DNA of 64,000 bases, taken from assembly GCF_036013745.1 (NCBI RefSeq), contig NZ_CP107880.1, forward strand, positions 2,356,001-2,420,000, given 5' to 3'. The DNA is from Streptomyces sp. NBC_00483. Its GTDB lineage: Bacteria; Actinomycetota; Actinomycetes; Streptomycetales; Streptomycetaceae. The notes below the pieces were generated by a model. The model did not search any database. It was given only the letters and a program-made list of their open reading frames with translations, and had not been told where the DNA came from. Both the position numbers and the translations under genes were made by a program. Numbering within the stretch: position 1 is the first letter of the stretch; each line of letters opens with the position of its first letter. Positions 39,618 through 47,784 of this stretch are shown in pieces.

Positions 39618-42362
39618 TCAGGGCATCTTGTCCCCGACAAGCGCCAGGTTCTCGATGGCGGCGAGCCCGTACAGGGCCGTGTCGTTGGTGTAGACCCAGT
39701 TCGCCTCGGTGCCTGCGACGAGCGTGACGGGCCCGTCGACCTTCTCGGTCTTCCAGGGCGACGCCTCGGTGTAGCCGTCGCTCTTGAAGAACTTCTCCCA
39801 GGCGCGCTTGGCCAGCTTGTCGTCGCCGGTGCGCACGGCGGCGTAGGCGTCGAGCCGGGAGTGGCCCTGGAAGAGGATGAGCGAGCCGAAGTCCGAGCCG
39901 TACCGCGCCTTCTGTTCCGCCTTCGTGGCATTGAAGTAGCGGCAGTAGTCGTAGTACGCCTCTTCGAACTTCGGCATGTCGACCTGGTCGATCAGCTCCG
40001 CGCACAGCTCGTTGAGGCCGAAGACCGCCGACAGGTGGGAGACGCCGACGACGGCCTTGTCGGCGATCGCGAACTTGCCGGTGTCGAGGTCGTACAGGCC
40101 ACTGCCCTGCACGAATCCGTTCGGCTGCGCGGCGATCGTCTCCATCGTCGACAGGACTCTCGCCTTGGCCTTCTCCCACTTGGGCCCGCGCCGCTCCCAC
40201 TCGGTGAGCCAGGCGGAGACGAGGCCGCTCCAGTCGGTGCCGAAGCCGATGGACAGGGCGTGCGGGTCGGGCTTGTAGTCGGTGTCGGTGCGGACCTTGC
40301 GGTTCGGGTCGAGCACGAGGAACGTCTCGTCGGAGTCGACGTTGGCGTGCATGAGGTCGCCGACGCGCTCGTCGCCGGTGAGGAAGTAGTAGTAGCGGCG
40401 GTACGTGGTGTTGGCGATGCGCTGCTGCTTCGCGGAGTCGGCGTAGTGCTGGACGCCGTGCCGGGTGCCGAGGCCTGCCCACTTGCCGAGGTGGTAGACG
40501 TCGACCTCGCCGGTGTGCCGGGTCATGGCCTCGGCGAAGCGGAAGATGTCGGCGCGGCCCGAGCGCAGATACGCGAACCAGAGCCAGATGTCCGGCGACA
40601 GCTCGGAGTTGTCCCACGCGTAGCCGCCGACGTCGTAGCGCCACTGGTGGCGCGCCGGATCGTAGGAGTGCATCACATCGCCGTAGTCCCAGAAGCCGTA
40701 CCAACGGCGCATCTCCACCTGGTCCTTGTAGTAGGTGAAGAGGAAGTCGAGGTGGTCCTCGATCTTGGCCTTGGCGGGGGTGGAGCGGTCGGGCTCGGAG
40801 TAGAGGCCGGGTCCGAGGACCTTCGACTTGATCAGCTGCTTGGGCGGGGCGGCCAGCTGCGGCAGCACGCGCACGGCCTCTACCTGCTGGGCGAACGCCT
40901 CGGGCTTCGGTGTCGCGTCGTTCGCCCAGAACATCAGCTCGCTGGTGCGGGCGATGCCGTAGGGGGTGCCGAACTCGGGTTCGTAGTCCTCGTACGTGAT
41001 GTTGAGGCCTTCGAGCTGCTCCGCGTACGTGTCCTGGCCCATGCCGTCGTGGTAGAAGCGCAGGTCCATGGGCTGGGCCTCGGGCGACCAGAGCCAGAGG
41101 GTGACCTCGGCCTCGTCGGTCTGCGCGCCTCGGATGTCGAGGCCGGCCGGGTGCTTCTCCCAGAAGTCGCGGAGCCCGAAGGAGAGTCCGCCGCTCGCGC
41201 CGCCGACGTAGCCGAATCCGCTGGCCCGGCGGCCACCGCCGGCGCCGATCCAGCCGTGCCCCTTCTTCGTGCGCTTCTTGAGGGTGAATCCGTCCGCGGA
41301 CAGCTGGGAGAGGGAGTAGTCGCCCCACTCGGGGATGTACTGGAGGCGGGTCGTGACGCGCTGGTCCCAGGTCGAGGGGTCGGGCAGCTTCTCGCCGGCG
41401 AACTGCGCCGCCTGCACGGCCGCTCCCGGGTCGCGGCGCAGGCCCGTGATGCCCTGGACCGCCTCCCGCAGCATGCCGGTGCCCTCCCCGCCGATCCGGA
41501 TGTGCCGGTCGTACGCCTTGTCGCGCATCGGCACGGTGAACCGGACGCCGAGCCCGCGGATGAAGTCCCCGGAGGCCTTGCCGGGCTCCTGGGTGCCGTC
41601 GTACGTGATGGTGTGCACCATGCGGAACGATTCGGCGCCCGCGTAGAAGTAGAACCGGATGGAGTACGGGAGCCAACTCCGGCTGCCCTTGCGGTGCTTG
41701 CCGTCGATGCGGACGACGGCGCGGACCGGGCCCTCCTGCTCGACCTTCGTCTCCTCGATGACGGACTCGAACCGCTCGTACTTCTGCGTGCCCTGGTCGC
41801 CGTCCTCGATCTCGCCTTGGCGCAGGAGGACGAGCCGACCGTCCTTGGCGATCTCGGTGGAGCCGCGGGTGACGGACTTGACCAGGCTCGATCCGCTCTT
41901 GCCGAGCTTGGCGACGACGACGCCGGTGTCGACGGTGACGACTCCGCCGCTCGTCGAGACGCTCACCTTCTTGTCGGGCGCCGCGGCGCTCCCTGCCTTC
42001 AGCGAGAGCTTCCCGTTTCCGGCGCCGGGGCCGACGGCGTGCGCGGTCCACTTCAGCGAGCCGTCGGGCCACTGGGCGAGCGGCCAGGTCTGGACGGGGA
42101 CCTGCTTGCCGTCCTCCGTGGTGAGGGCGAACTCCTGCCCCTTCTCGTACGCGCCCTTGGGCCAGGGCACGCCGACGGTGGAGCCGGGGGCCGCGCCGAG
42201 CCCGCCGTCCTCCAGCCAGCCGAGCGTGACCGGGTCGGCCTCTGCGGGTGCGGCGGCCGGCGCGGCCTTCGCCTCCTTGCCGCCGAGTGCCCAGCTGAAC
42301 TGCGCGGCGGCGCCGGCGACCGCGGCGGCCTTGAGGAGGGACCTGCGGGGAATGGGGGACAT
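39618..42362 (-). CDS. Tat-exported exo-rhamnogalacturonan lyase-like protein (PL26/YetA type)
   Basis: A 914-residue secreted enzyme. A twin-arginine signal (PRRSLLKAAAVAGAAA, RR at 6-7) ends near residue 33. The mature part resembles the PcRGLX/YetA proteins of polysaccharide lyase family 26: an N-terminal RIFT-barrel-like region (about 44-250), a middle beta-sandwich (about 250-480, with SFGLRDFWEKHPAGLDI) and a helical C-terminal domain rich in aromatic residues (YGFWDYGDVMHSYDP, WLWFAYLRSGRADIFRFAE). It likely removes units from the rhamnogalacturonan backbone of pectin. The family call is from recalled sequence features, not a search. The ATG has AAGGAA before it. Transporter genes for a sugar lie directly upstream. 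Confidence 0.8.
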   Translation of the reverse strand: MSPIPRRSLLKAAAVAGAAAQFSWALGGKEAKAAPAAAPAEADPVTLGWLEDGGLGAAPGSTVGVPWPKGAYEKGQEFALTTEDGKQVPVQTWPLAQWPDGSLKWTAHAVGPGAGNGKLSLKAGSAAAPDKKVSVSTSGGVVTVDTGVVVAKLGKSGSSLVKSVTRGSTEIAKDGRLVLLRQGEIEDGDQGTQKYERFESVIEETKVEQEGPVRAVVRIDGKHRKGSRSWLPYSIRFYFYAGAESFRMVHTITYDGTQEPGKASGDFIRGLGVRFTVPMRDKAYDRHIRIGGEGTGMLREAVQGITGLRRDPGAAVQAAQFAGEKLPDPSTWDQRVTTRLQYIPEWGDYSLSQLSADGFTLKKRTKKGHGWIGAGGGRRASGFGYVGGASGGLSFGLRDFWEKHPAGLDIRGAQTDEAEVTLWLWSPEAQPMDLRFYHDGMGQDTYAEQLEGLNITYEDYEPEFGTPYGIARTSELMFWANDATPKPEAFAQQVEAVRVLPQLAAPPKQLIKSKVLGPGLYSEPDRSTPAKAKIEDHLDFLFTYYKDQVEMRRWYGFWDYGDVMHSYDPARHQWRYDVGGYAWDNSELSPDIWLWFAYLRSGRADIFRFAEAMTRHTGEVDVYHLGKWAGLGTRHGVQHYADSAKQQRIANTTYRRYYYFLTGDERVGDLMHANVDSDETFLVLDPNRKVRTDTDYKPDPHALSIGFGTDWSGLVSAWLTEWERRGPKWEKAKARVLSTMETIAAQPNGFVQGSGLYDLDTGKFAIADKAVVGVSHLSAVFGLNELCAELIDQVDMPKFEEAYYDYCRYFNATKAEQKARYGSDFGSLILFQGHSRLDAYAAVRTGDDKLAKRAWEKFFKSDGYTEASPWKTEKVDGPVTLVAGTEANWVYTNDTALYGLAAIENLALVGDKMP

Positions 42363-42416
42363 CGTCGTTCCTTTCCGTGCATGCCAAACGTGCTGTACGA
42401 GAAGGGGGTTGATGGG

Positions 42417-42475
42417 GTGTTACGTATGACGGATTCGCGTTATACGTATGACGGGAATGCGTTCTACGTATAACG
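42417..42475. promoter_or_regulatory. Three phased TACGTA operators
   Basis: TACGTA occurs at 42421-42426, 42443-42448 and 42465-42470, each 22 bases apart, about two helical turns. Copies 2 and 3 extend to the imperfect palindromes CGTTATACGTATGACG and CGTTCTACGTATAACG. The array lies between the YesL-like gene and the lyase start, so it should control the lyase. The regulator is unknown. Confidence 0.65.
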
Positions 42476-42480
42476 CCGGT

Positions 42481-43086
42481 TCAGCGGGCGCGGCCGCGTT
42501 CCTCCACCGCGACCGCCGCCGCGGCGAGGATGCCGAGCACCGGGACCGCGAGCGGCGCGAGGAACTCCGCGCTGAGGATCACGAGCGCGATCCCGCACAC
42601 CAGGAGCAGGGACCCGCCGGGTGCCCCTACGGTGCGCCGGGCGGCGTCGCCGAGCAGCGACCGCCAGGACCGGCCCGGCTCCCAGACGGCGGCGGCCCGC
42701 AGCACGGTCACGGCACCCGCGATGAGCGCGAAGATGCCGACGGCCGCGGCGAGTTGACCACCCGGGAGCCCGGACCGAGCCACCCGCAGGTCGACCCAGA
42801 CGGCGACCCAGGCGACCACCCCGGCGAGTCCGACGAGCCAGCCGCGGCGCGCCGCGACACGGACGTCGGCCGCGAACTCCCGCCAGCCGCCGCTCTGTTC
42901 ACCGATCCGGCGCCGCAAATGCCGGGCCCCCGCGGCGAAGGCGGCCGGGGCAGTGACGACGGGCACGGACGCGAGCGCGATCCACACCCCGGTGAGCAGA
43001 CACTCGGCGAAGACGGAGAACCCGACGCGCCGCCGCGACTCGACGCGCGCGCCGCCGCGTGCGGCGCTCCGGGCCGCGGCCCTCAC
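42481..43086 (-). CDS. YesL-like (DUF624) membrane protein
   Basis: A 201-residue membrane protein with about five hydrophobic segments. It shows the pattern FAECLLTGVWIALASVPVVTAPAAF near the start and GWLVGLAGVVAWVAVWVD, IFALIAGAVTVLRAA and SLLLVCGIALVILSAEFLAP later. DUF624/YesL proteins accompany rhamnogalacturonan transport genes in Bacillus and many sugar ABC operons; their role is not known. The GTG overlaps the permease stop by four bases, so it belongs to the same operon. Confidence 0.8.
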   Translation of the reverse strand: MRAAARSAARGGARVESRRRVGFSVFAECLLTGVWIALASVPVVTAPAAFAAGARHLRRRIGEQSGGWREFAADVRVAARRGWLVGLAGVVAWVAVWVDLRVARSGLPGGQLAAAVGIFALIAGAVTVLRAAAVWEPGRSWRSLLGDAARRTVGAPGGSLLLVCGIALVILSAEFLAPLAVPVLGILAAAAVAVEERGRAR

Positions 43087-43955
43087 TTGAGCCCCGACGT
43101 GGCCATGCCGTCGATCAGATACCGCTGGAAGGCCATGAAGAAGGCGATCACCGGGATGAGCGCCATCATCGCCATGGCGATCTGACCGCCGTAGTCGGAG
43201 ATCCCCTGCTGGTCGCGGAACATCATCAGGCCGAGCGAGACGGTGTATTTGGAGGGCTCGTTGAGGTAGATCAGCGGGCCCATGAAGTCGTTCCAGGCGT
43301 TGATGAACGTGAAGATCGCGCTGGTGATCAGGGCGGGCCGGCACAGCGGCAGCACGATCGACCAGTAGATCCGCAGATGGCCGCAGCCGTCGAGCCGCGC
43401 CGCCTCGTCCAGTTCCCGTGGAAGCCCGCGCATGAACTGCACCATGAGGAAGACGAAGAACGCCTCCGTCGCCAGGAACTTCCCCGCGAGGAGCGGCACG
43501 TACGTGTTGATGAGCTCCAGCTTCTGGAACATCACGTACTGCGGGATGAGCAGCACGTGGTACGGCAGCAGCAGTGTGCCGATCATCAGCGCGAAGAGCA
43601 GCTTCCGCCCGCGGAAGGGAATCTTCGCGAAGGCGTACGCGGTGAGCGAGCTGGAGATGACGACGCCGACGACGGCCATGCCCGCGTAGAACAGCGAGTT
43701 GGTGAAGAACGTGCTGATGGAGATGCCCGCGATGCCGTCGGCGAGGCCCTTGACGTTGTCGAGGATCGGGTCGGCGGGGAAGAGGTCGAGCGAGCCGACG
43801 ATCTTCTTGCCGGGCTTGAAGGCGGCGCCGATCACCCAGACGACCGGATAGAGGACGACGCAGAGCACGGCGATCGCGAAGACGTGCCAGACGAGGGATC
43901 CTGTGCGCTTGCGCGGGTTGGCGCCACTCTTCAACTCGGGTGTCAGCGTGGTCAC
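43083..43955 (-). CDS. Sugar ABC transporter permease (MalG type)
   Basis: A 290-residue CUT1-family permease with six helices. The EAA loop that contacts the ATPase reads ELDEAARLDGCGHLRIYWSI. The GTG overlaps the stop of the MalF-type permease gene. No ATP-binding subunit is encoded here; many Streptomyces sugar importers share the single MsiK-type ATPase encoded elsewhere. The substrate is inferred from the lyase and YesL-like neighbours to be pectin-derived oligosaccharides. Confidence 0.92.
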   Translation of the reverse strand: MTTLTPELKSGANPRKRTGSLVWHVFAIAVLCVVLYPVVWVIGAAFKPGKKIVGSLDLFPADPILDNVKGLADGIAGISISTFFTNSLFYAGMAVVGVVISSSLTAYAFAKIPFRGRKLLFALMIGTLLLPYHVLLIPQYVMFQKLELINTYVPLLAGKFLATEAFFVFLMVQFMRGLPRELDEAARLDGCGHLRIYWSIVLPLCRPALITSAIFTFINAWNDFMGPLIYLNEPSKYTVSLGLMMFRDQQGISDYGGQIAMAMMALIPVIAFFMAFQRYLIDGMATSGLK

Positions 43956-44908
43956 TTGACGTCCTCCTCGTAGTGCACCCACTTCTTCTGGGACCAGAAC
44001 AGGACGACGGTGACGAGCGCGACCGCCAGCAGCAGCATCCAGGCCATGGCGGACGCGAAGCCCATCTGCGACTGCTGGAAGCCCTTTTGGTACAGGTAGC
44101 AGGTGTAGACGAGGGTGGCGTCGGCCGGTCCGCAGAACGTGTTGGAGACGACGTACGCGGAGCCGAAGATCTGGAACGAGTGGATCGACTCCAGCAGGAC
44201 GTTGAAGAAGAGCACCGGAGAGATCATCGGCAGGGTGATGTTCCAGAACCGGCGCAGCGGTCCCGCCCCGTCGACGGCGGCGGCCTCGTACAGCTCGCGC
44301 GGCACCTGCTTGAGGCCGGCCAGGAAGATGACCATCGGCGCGCCGAACTGCCAGACGGTGAGCGCCACCAGCGAGTAGAGGATCATGTCCGGGTCGCCGA
44401 TCCAGCCACCGAGGTTCAGGCCGAGGGAGCCGAGCCCCTTGTCGACGACGGCGTTGTCGGAGAACAGCGCCCGCCAGACGAAGCCGACCGAGACGCTGGC
44501 GCCGATCAGCGACGGCGCGTAGAACGCGGCCCGGTACAGCCCCTGGCCGCGGCGGCTCTGGTTGAGCAGCAGCGCGACGCCGAGCGCGAGCAGCAGCTTC
44601 AACGGGGTGCCGATGACCACGTACTTGAGCGTGACCTGCACGGACTTCTGCCAGCGCGGGTCGTCGAACATGGCCGTGAAGTTGTCGAACCCGATCCACT
44701 TCGGCGCCGCGAACAGGTTGTAGTCCGTAAACGCGTAGTAGAGCGAGGCGATCATCGGCCCCGCCGTGAGCAGTAGGAACCCCGCGAGCCACGGCGACAT
44801 GAACAGATAGCCGGCGAGGTTGTCGCGCCGTCCCCGCCGCTTTTGTGCGACGGGTCGGACAACGTTCACCTCTTCGGCCAGGACTGTGGCGTCCTTGACG
44901 AGCGACAT
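43952..44908 (-). CDS. Sugar ABC transporter permease (MalF type)
   Basis: A 318-residue CUT1-family permease. The N-terminal cytoplasmic segment RRGRRDNLAGYLFMSPWLAG leads into six helices. The EAA loop is ELYEAAAVDGAGPLRRFWNI. The gene is 32 bases after the solute-binding protein gene and overlaps the next permease, giving the order binding protein - MalF type - MalG type - YesL-like. Confidence 0.92.
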   Translation of the reverse strand: MSLVKDATVLAEEVNVVRPVAQKRRGRRDNLAGYLFMSPWLAGFLLLTAGPMIASLYYAFTDYNLFAAPKWIGFDNFTAMFDDPRWQKSVQVTLKYVVIGTPLKLLLALGVALLLNQSRRGQGLYRAAFYAPSLIGASVSVGFVWRALFSDNAVVDKGLGSLGLNLGGWIGDPDMILYSLVALTVWQFGAPMVIFLAGLKQVPRELYEAAAVDGAGPLRRFWNITLPMISPVLFFNVLLESIHSFQIFGSAYVVSNTFCGPADATLVYTCYLYQKGFQQSQMGFASAMAWMLLLAVALVTVVLFWSQKKWVHYEEDVK

Positions 44909-44940
44909 GGTGCTGTTTCCCCTCGGAAACGTAGGGGCTG

Positions 44941-46263
44941 TCAGGCCTGGAAGGCTGCCTCGGCCTCGCTGAAGAACTGCTTCACCGCTGCCGGGACCTT
45001 CTGCTTGGCGTTGGCGACGTCACCGGCGATGCGCAGGAACGCGGCCTCGACGACATCCGCGCCCGACGGGTGCGGCGTGATCTTGCCGAGCACGCCGGCC
45101 TTCTCGACATCGCTCTCGTACGCGGCGATGCCCTTGTTGGCCTCGGCGACCGCCTTGTCGGTCTCCGCGCCCGGCTTGTACGCCTCGAACTGATCGTCGG
45201 TGGCGAGCACACCCATGTCGTAGCCCATGACCTTGCCGACCTCGGGGTCGTGGACCATGAAGTCGATGAACTTGGCGGCCTGCGCCTGGGCCTCGCACTT
45301 GGTGGAGATCGACAGCATCAGCGAGCCGAGGTACTGGCCGGTGTCCTTGCCGTCGGTCGTCGGGATCGGCGCGAGCGCGTAGTCGGAGTCGCCCTCGCCC
45401 TCGTAGCGCACCGAGAAGTTGTCCCAGGTGAACTCGGCGCCCGCGAGCCCGGCCGAGAGCCCGGACTTCGGCTTGACCTGCTCGATCTTCTTGGGGTCCG
45501 CGACGATCCCGGACTTCACGCGCTTGTAGTAGTCCGACCACCACTGCGTCAGATCGTCCTGGGCGAAGCCGAGTTTGCCGTCCTTGAAGAACGCCTTGCC
45601 GTTCTGACGGAGATACAGGTCGTAGAGGTACATGACCCCCGCGTAGCCCGTGTCGCCCGCGATCTTCAGCTTGTCCTGGATGGTCTGGAGCGACGTGAAG
45701 TACTCGTCCCAGGTCCAGCCGAACTTCGGTTCCACGCCCGCCTTGTCCCAGGCCTTCTTGTCGATGACGAGCGACATGGTGTTGGCGCCTACCGGAACCG
45801 CGACCTGCTTGCCTCCGGATACCTGGCCGGCCGTCTCGACGCCGCCGCGGAAGTTCTTCAGGCTCAGATTCCCGGCGTCCACCTGGGACTTGAGGTCGAG
45901 CAGAACTCCGCGCTTGTCGTACTTCGCAAGGAAGGCAACGGAGTTGAGGAATACATCCGGAGGATTTCCGCCCGAGGCCTGCGTCTGGAACTTCTCCCAG
46001 AATGCTTGGTAATCGGTGAATTCCGGCTTGATTTTGATCTTCGGATTCTTCTTCTCGAAGAGCGCGATCGCCTTCTTGATTTTCACGGCGCGCGGTTCGC
46101 CGCCCCACCAGGCGAACCGCAGGGTCGCCGGACCGTCCGCGTTCCCCGCATCTCCTGACCCACCGTCACCACCGCACCCGGCCGCCGTCAGCCCGAGCGC
46201 CGCGACCGAAGCCCCGGCCACCTTCAGCACGCCTCTTCGACCAAGATCCCTGTTCATAGGCAC
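44941..46263 (-). CDS. Sugar ABC transporter solute-binding lipoprotein
   Basis: A protein of about 440 residues. The signal peptide is of Tat-lipoprotein type (GRRGVLKVAGASVAALGLTAAGC), with lipobox cysteine near residue 30, anchoring it outside the membrane. The mature part shows the family segments LRFAWWGGEPRAVKIKKAI and FEKKNPKIKIKPEFTDYQ. GTG 46263 was preferred because GGAGGGG lies 6 bases before it; ATG 46257 is the alternative. It captures oligosaccharide for the two permeases downstream and is controlled by the promoter and operators just upstream. Confidence 0.92.
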   Translation of the reverse strand: MPMNRDLGRRGVLKVAGASVAALGLTAAGCGGDGGSGDAGNADGPATLRFAWWGGEPRAVKIKKAIALFEKKNPKIKIKPEFTDYQAFWEKFQTQASGGNPPDVFLNSVAFLAKYDKRGVLLDLKSQVDAGNLSLKNFRGGVETAGQVSGGKQVAVPVGANTMSLVIDKKAWDKAGVEPKFGWTWDEYFTSLQTIQDKLKIAGDTGYAGVMYLYDLYLRQNGKAFFKDGKLGFAQDDLTQWWSDYYKRVKSGIVADPKKIEQVKPKSGLSAGLAGAEFTWDNFSVRYEGEGDSDYALAPIPTTDGKDTGQYLGSLMLSISTKCEAQAQAAKFIDFMVHDPEVGKVMGYDMGVLATDDQFEAYKPGAETDKAVAEANKGIAAYESDVEKAGVLGKITPHPSGADVVEAAFLRIAGDVANAKQKVPAAVKQFFSEAEAAFQA

Positions 46264-46301
46264 AGTTAGCCCCTCCACCCGTGCATTGAATCGTTTTAGG
46301 T

Positions 46302-46378
46302 AAGCGCTTGCCGAGCAAAAGTAGAGACGGGTGGGGGGTGCGTCAACAGTTCGGACAAAGATTTGAGCGGAAGCGCTT
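46302..46378 (-). promoter_or_regulatory. Promoter of the sugar-transport operon with two LacI-type operators
   Basis: Minus-strand -35 TTGACG (forward 46341-46346) and -10 TACTTT (46318-46323) are 17 bases apart. The palindrome AAGCGCTT occurs at 46302-46309, overlapping the expected start of transcription, and at 46371-46378, upstream of the -35 box; their centres are 69 bases apart. This layout fits repression by a LacI-family protein with looping. The boxes are seen; the regulator class is inferred. Confidence 0.75.
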
Positions 46379-46399
46379 CGAACGCCCAGGTCGGCCACG

Positions 46400-46445
46400 A
46401 AAAACGCCGACGGCCCCGGAGACTCGATGTCTCCGGGGCCGTCGG
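46400..46445 (-). terminator. Intrinsic terminator of tRNA-Val copy 2
   Basis: Perfect 16-bp stem (46407-46422 with 46430-46445), 7-base loop, then TTTTT on the minus strand (forward 46400-46404). It lies 7 bases after the tRNA and insulates the sugar operon promoter. Confidence 0.92.
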
Positions 46446-46451
46446 TCCGGG

Positions 46452-46523
46452 TGGGCGATACTGGGTTCGAACCAGTGACCTCTTCGGTGTGAACGAAGCG
46501 CTCTCCCACTGAGCTAATCGCCC
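46452..46523 (-). tRNA. tRNA-Val (anticodon CAC), copy 2
   Basis: Same 72 bases as the tRNA at 39018-39089, with loop TTCACAC giving anticodon CAC; CCA is not encoded. The identity extends a few bases on each side (81 bp in all, 46446-46526). A -10-like TAATGT lies at forward 46537-46542 but no good -35 box was found. Confidence 0.97.
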
Positions 46524-46586
46524 GGGCGCAGGAAGAACATTACCCCATGTCAGCGGGTGCCTGGGACCACTCTGCGCCGCCCACGG

Positions 46587-47057
46587 TCACTGCTTGATGT
46601 TCCACGGCATCTCGAGCCCGAACTTCCATACGTAGACCCCGCCGAGCACGGCGATGATCACGACGCCGATCGTGGTCAGGATGATGTTCCGCCGCCGCAC
46701 CCTCGGGTCGAGCGCGCGCTGCGTCGCCTCCGTGACCTTCCGCTTCGTCCAGCGCAGGACCAGCTGCGCCCAGACGAACTCGGTCGCCCAGATCGCCATG
46801 CCGCCGAAGATCACCAGCCAGCCGGGCCCCGGCAGCGGCAGCATGATCACGCCGCCCACGACGACCGCGAGCCCCACGATGAAGACGCCGACCTGCCAGC
46901 TCAGATGCAGCGTCCGCCTGGCCTGGATGAACCCCGGCGCCCGCGACCCGAGCGGCTTCTCCTCGGAAGCCGCACCGTCGGCACCGGCCCCGGAGGCCGC
47001 ATCGGCCGTCTCGGGTGCCTCGGGCTCCTTGGCCCCCTTGTCACTCCCCGTATTCAT
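46587..47057 (-). CDS. PGPGW-motif membrane protein (TIGR02611 type)
   Basis: A 156-residue membrane protein. A disordered Ala/Glu-rich N-terminus (1-42) precedes two central hydrophobic segments around the diagnostic PLPGPGWLVIFGG motif, then a basic stretch (RWTKRKVTEATQR) and a C-terminal helix (NIILTTIGVVIIAVLGGVYVW). The family is common in actinobacteria with no known role. It is encoded just before tRNA-Val copy 2 on the same strand and divergent from ssgB. Confidence 0.88.
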   Translation of the reverse strand: MNTGSDKGAKEPEAPETADAASGAGADGAASEEKPLGSRAPGFIQARRTLHLSWQVGVFIVGLAVVVGGVIMLPLPGPGWLVIFGGMAIWATEFVWAQLVLRWTKRKVTEATQRALDPRVRRRNIILTTIGVVIIAVLGGVYVWKFGLEMPWNIKQ

Positions 47058-47247
47058 ACGCTCAAACCTACCCGACTCTTTCGCGTCACCGGAATGGGCG
47101 TTCTCCCGCAGATAAGACTCGGCCGTACGAGCTACCTAAAGACACTCAAAACACTCAGAGGGGTTTACAACGGCACCGTAGGTGGCATGTCGATTTCGCC
47201 GACGTGCGAATCCCCGAGCGCACACTGAGCGAAAGGCCCTGGCGCTT

Positions 47248-47661
47248 ATGAACACCACGGTCAGCTGCGAGCTGCACCTGCGCCTCGTTGTGTCGAGCGA
47301 GTCCTCACTGCCCGTTCCCGCAGGTCTGCGGTATGACACGGCCGATCCCTATGCCGTGCACGCCACCTTCCACACCGGAGCCGAGGAGACAGTCGAATGG
47401 GTGTTTGCCCGCGACCTCCTCGCCGAAGGCCTTCATCGGCCTACCGGCACCGGAGACGTCCGAGTCTGGCCGTCCCGTAGCCACGGTCAGGGCGTTGTCT
47501 GCATCGCCCTGAGCTCTCCCGAGGGCGAGGCTCTGCTCGAGGCCCCGGCGCGGGCCCTGGAGTCGTTCCTCAAGCGAACGGACGCCGCCGTGCCACCCGG
47601 CACGGAACACCGCCATTTCGACCTCGACCAGGAGCTGTCGCACATCCTCGCGGAAAACTAG
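47248..47661 (+). CDS. ssgB: Sporulation and cell-division protein SsgB
   Basis: A 137-residue SsgA-like protein. Its sequence, from MNTTVSCELHLRLVVSSESS to LDQELSHILAEN, is the highly conserved SsgB that I recognise from streptomycetes. SsgB is positioned by SsgA and recruits FtsZ to sporulation septum sites in aerial hyphae. A GAAAGG sequence precedes the ATG. Developmental control by a stress/sporulation sigma factor is reported for S. coelicolor; I could not assign the boxes with confidence here. A strong terminator follows. Confidence 0.97.
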   Translation: MNTTVSCELHLRLVVSSESSLPVPAGLRYDTADPYAVHATFHTGAEETVEWVFARDLLAEGLHRPTGTGDVRVWPSRSHGQGVVCIALSSPEGEALLEAPARALESFLKRTDAAVPPGTEHRHFDLDQELSHILAEN

Positions 47662-47718
47662 CGCCGCGGAACGAGGAGGCCCGCGCCGGCACCCGGTCGG
47701 CGTGAGCAGCGCGAGAGC

Positions 47719-47753
47719 ATGCCGTGCCGTCCACTCGGGGAACGGCACGGCAT
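47719..47753 (+). terminator. Terminator after ssgB
   Basis: Perfect 12-bp stem, ATGCCGTGCCGT (47719-47730) with ACGGCACGGCAT (47742-47753), and an 11-base loop, 57 bases after the ssgB stop. No T-run. Confidence 0.75.
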
Positions 47754-47784
47754 CACGGTCGGGACAACCGCATACGGCATACAG

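Noticed and set aside
39099..42473. A plus-strand open frame of about 1124 codons opposite the lyase
   Set aside because: It overlaps the lyase and SRPBCC genes entirely, has no domain I recognise and is rich in Arg/Leu/Gly as antisense frames are.
46264..46509. An N-terminal extension of the binding lipoprotein into tRNA-Val copy 2
   Set aside because: The extra residues (such as FVHTEEVTGSNPVSPT) are translation of the tRNA gene; the signal peptide and ribosome site set the true start near 46263.
39012..46526. Prophage or integrative element between the tRNA-Val genes
   Set aside because: No integrase, excisionase, replication or phage gene is present; only sugar-use genes and an SRPBCC protein.
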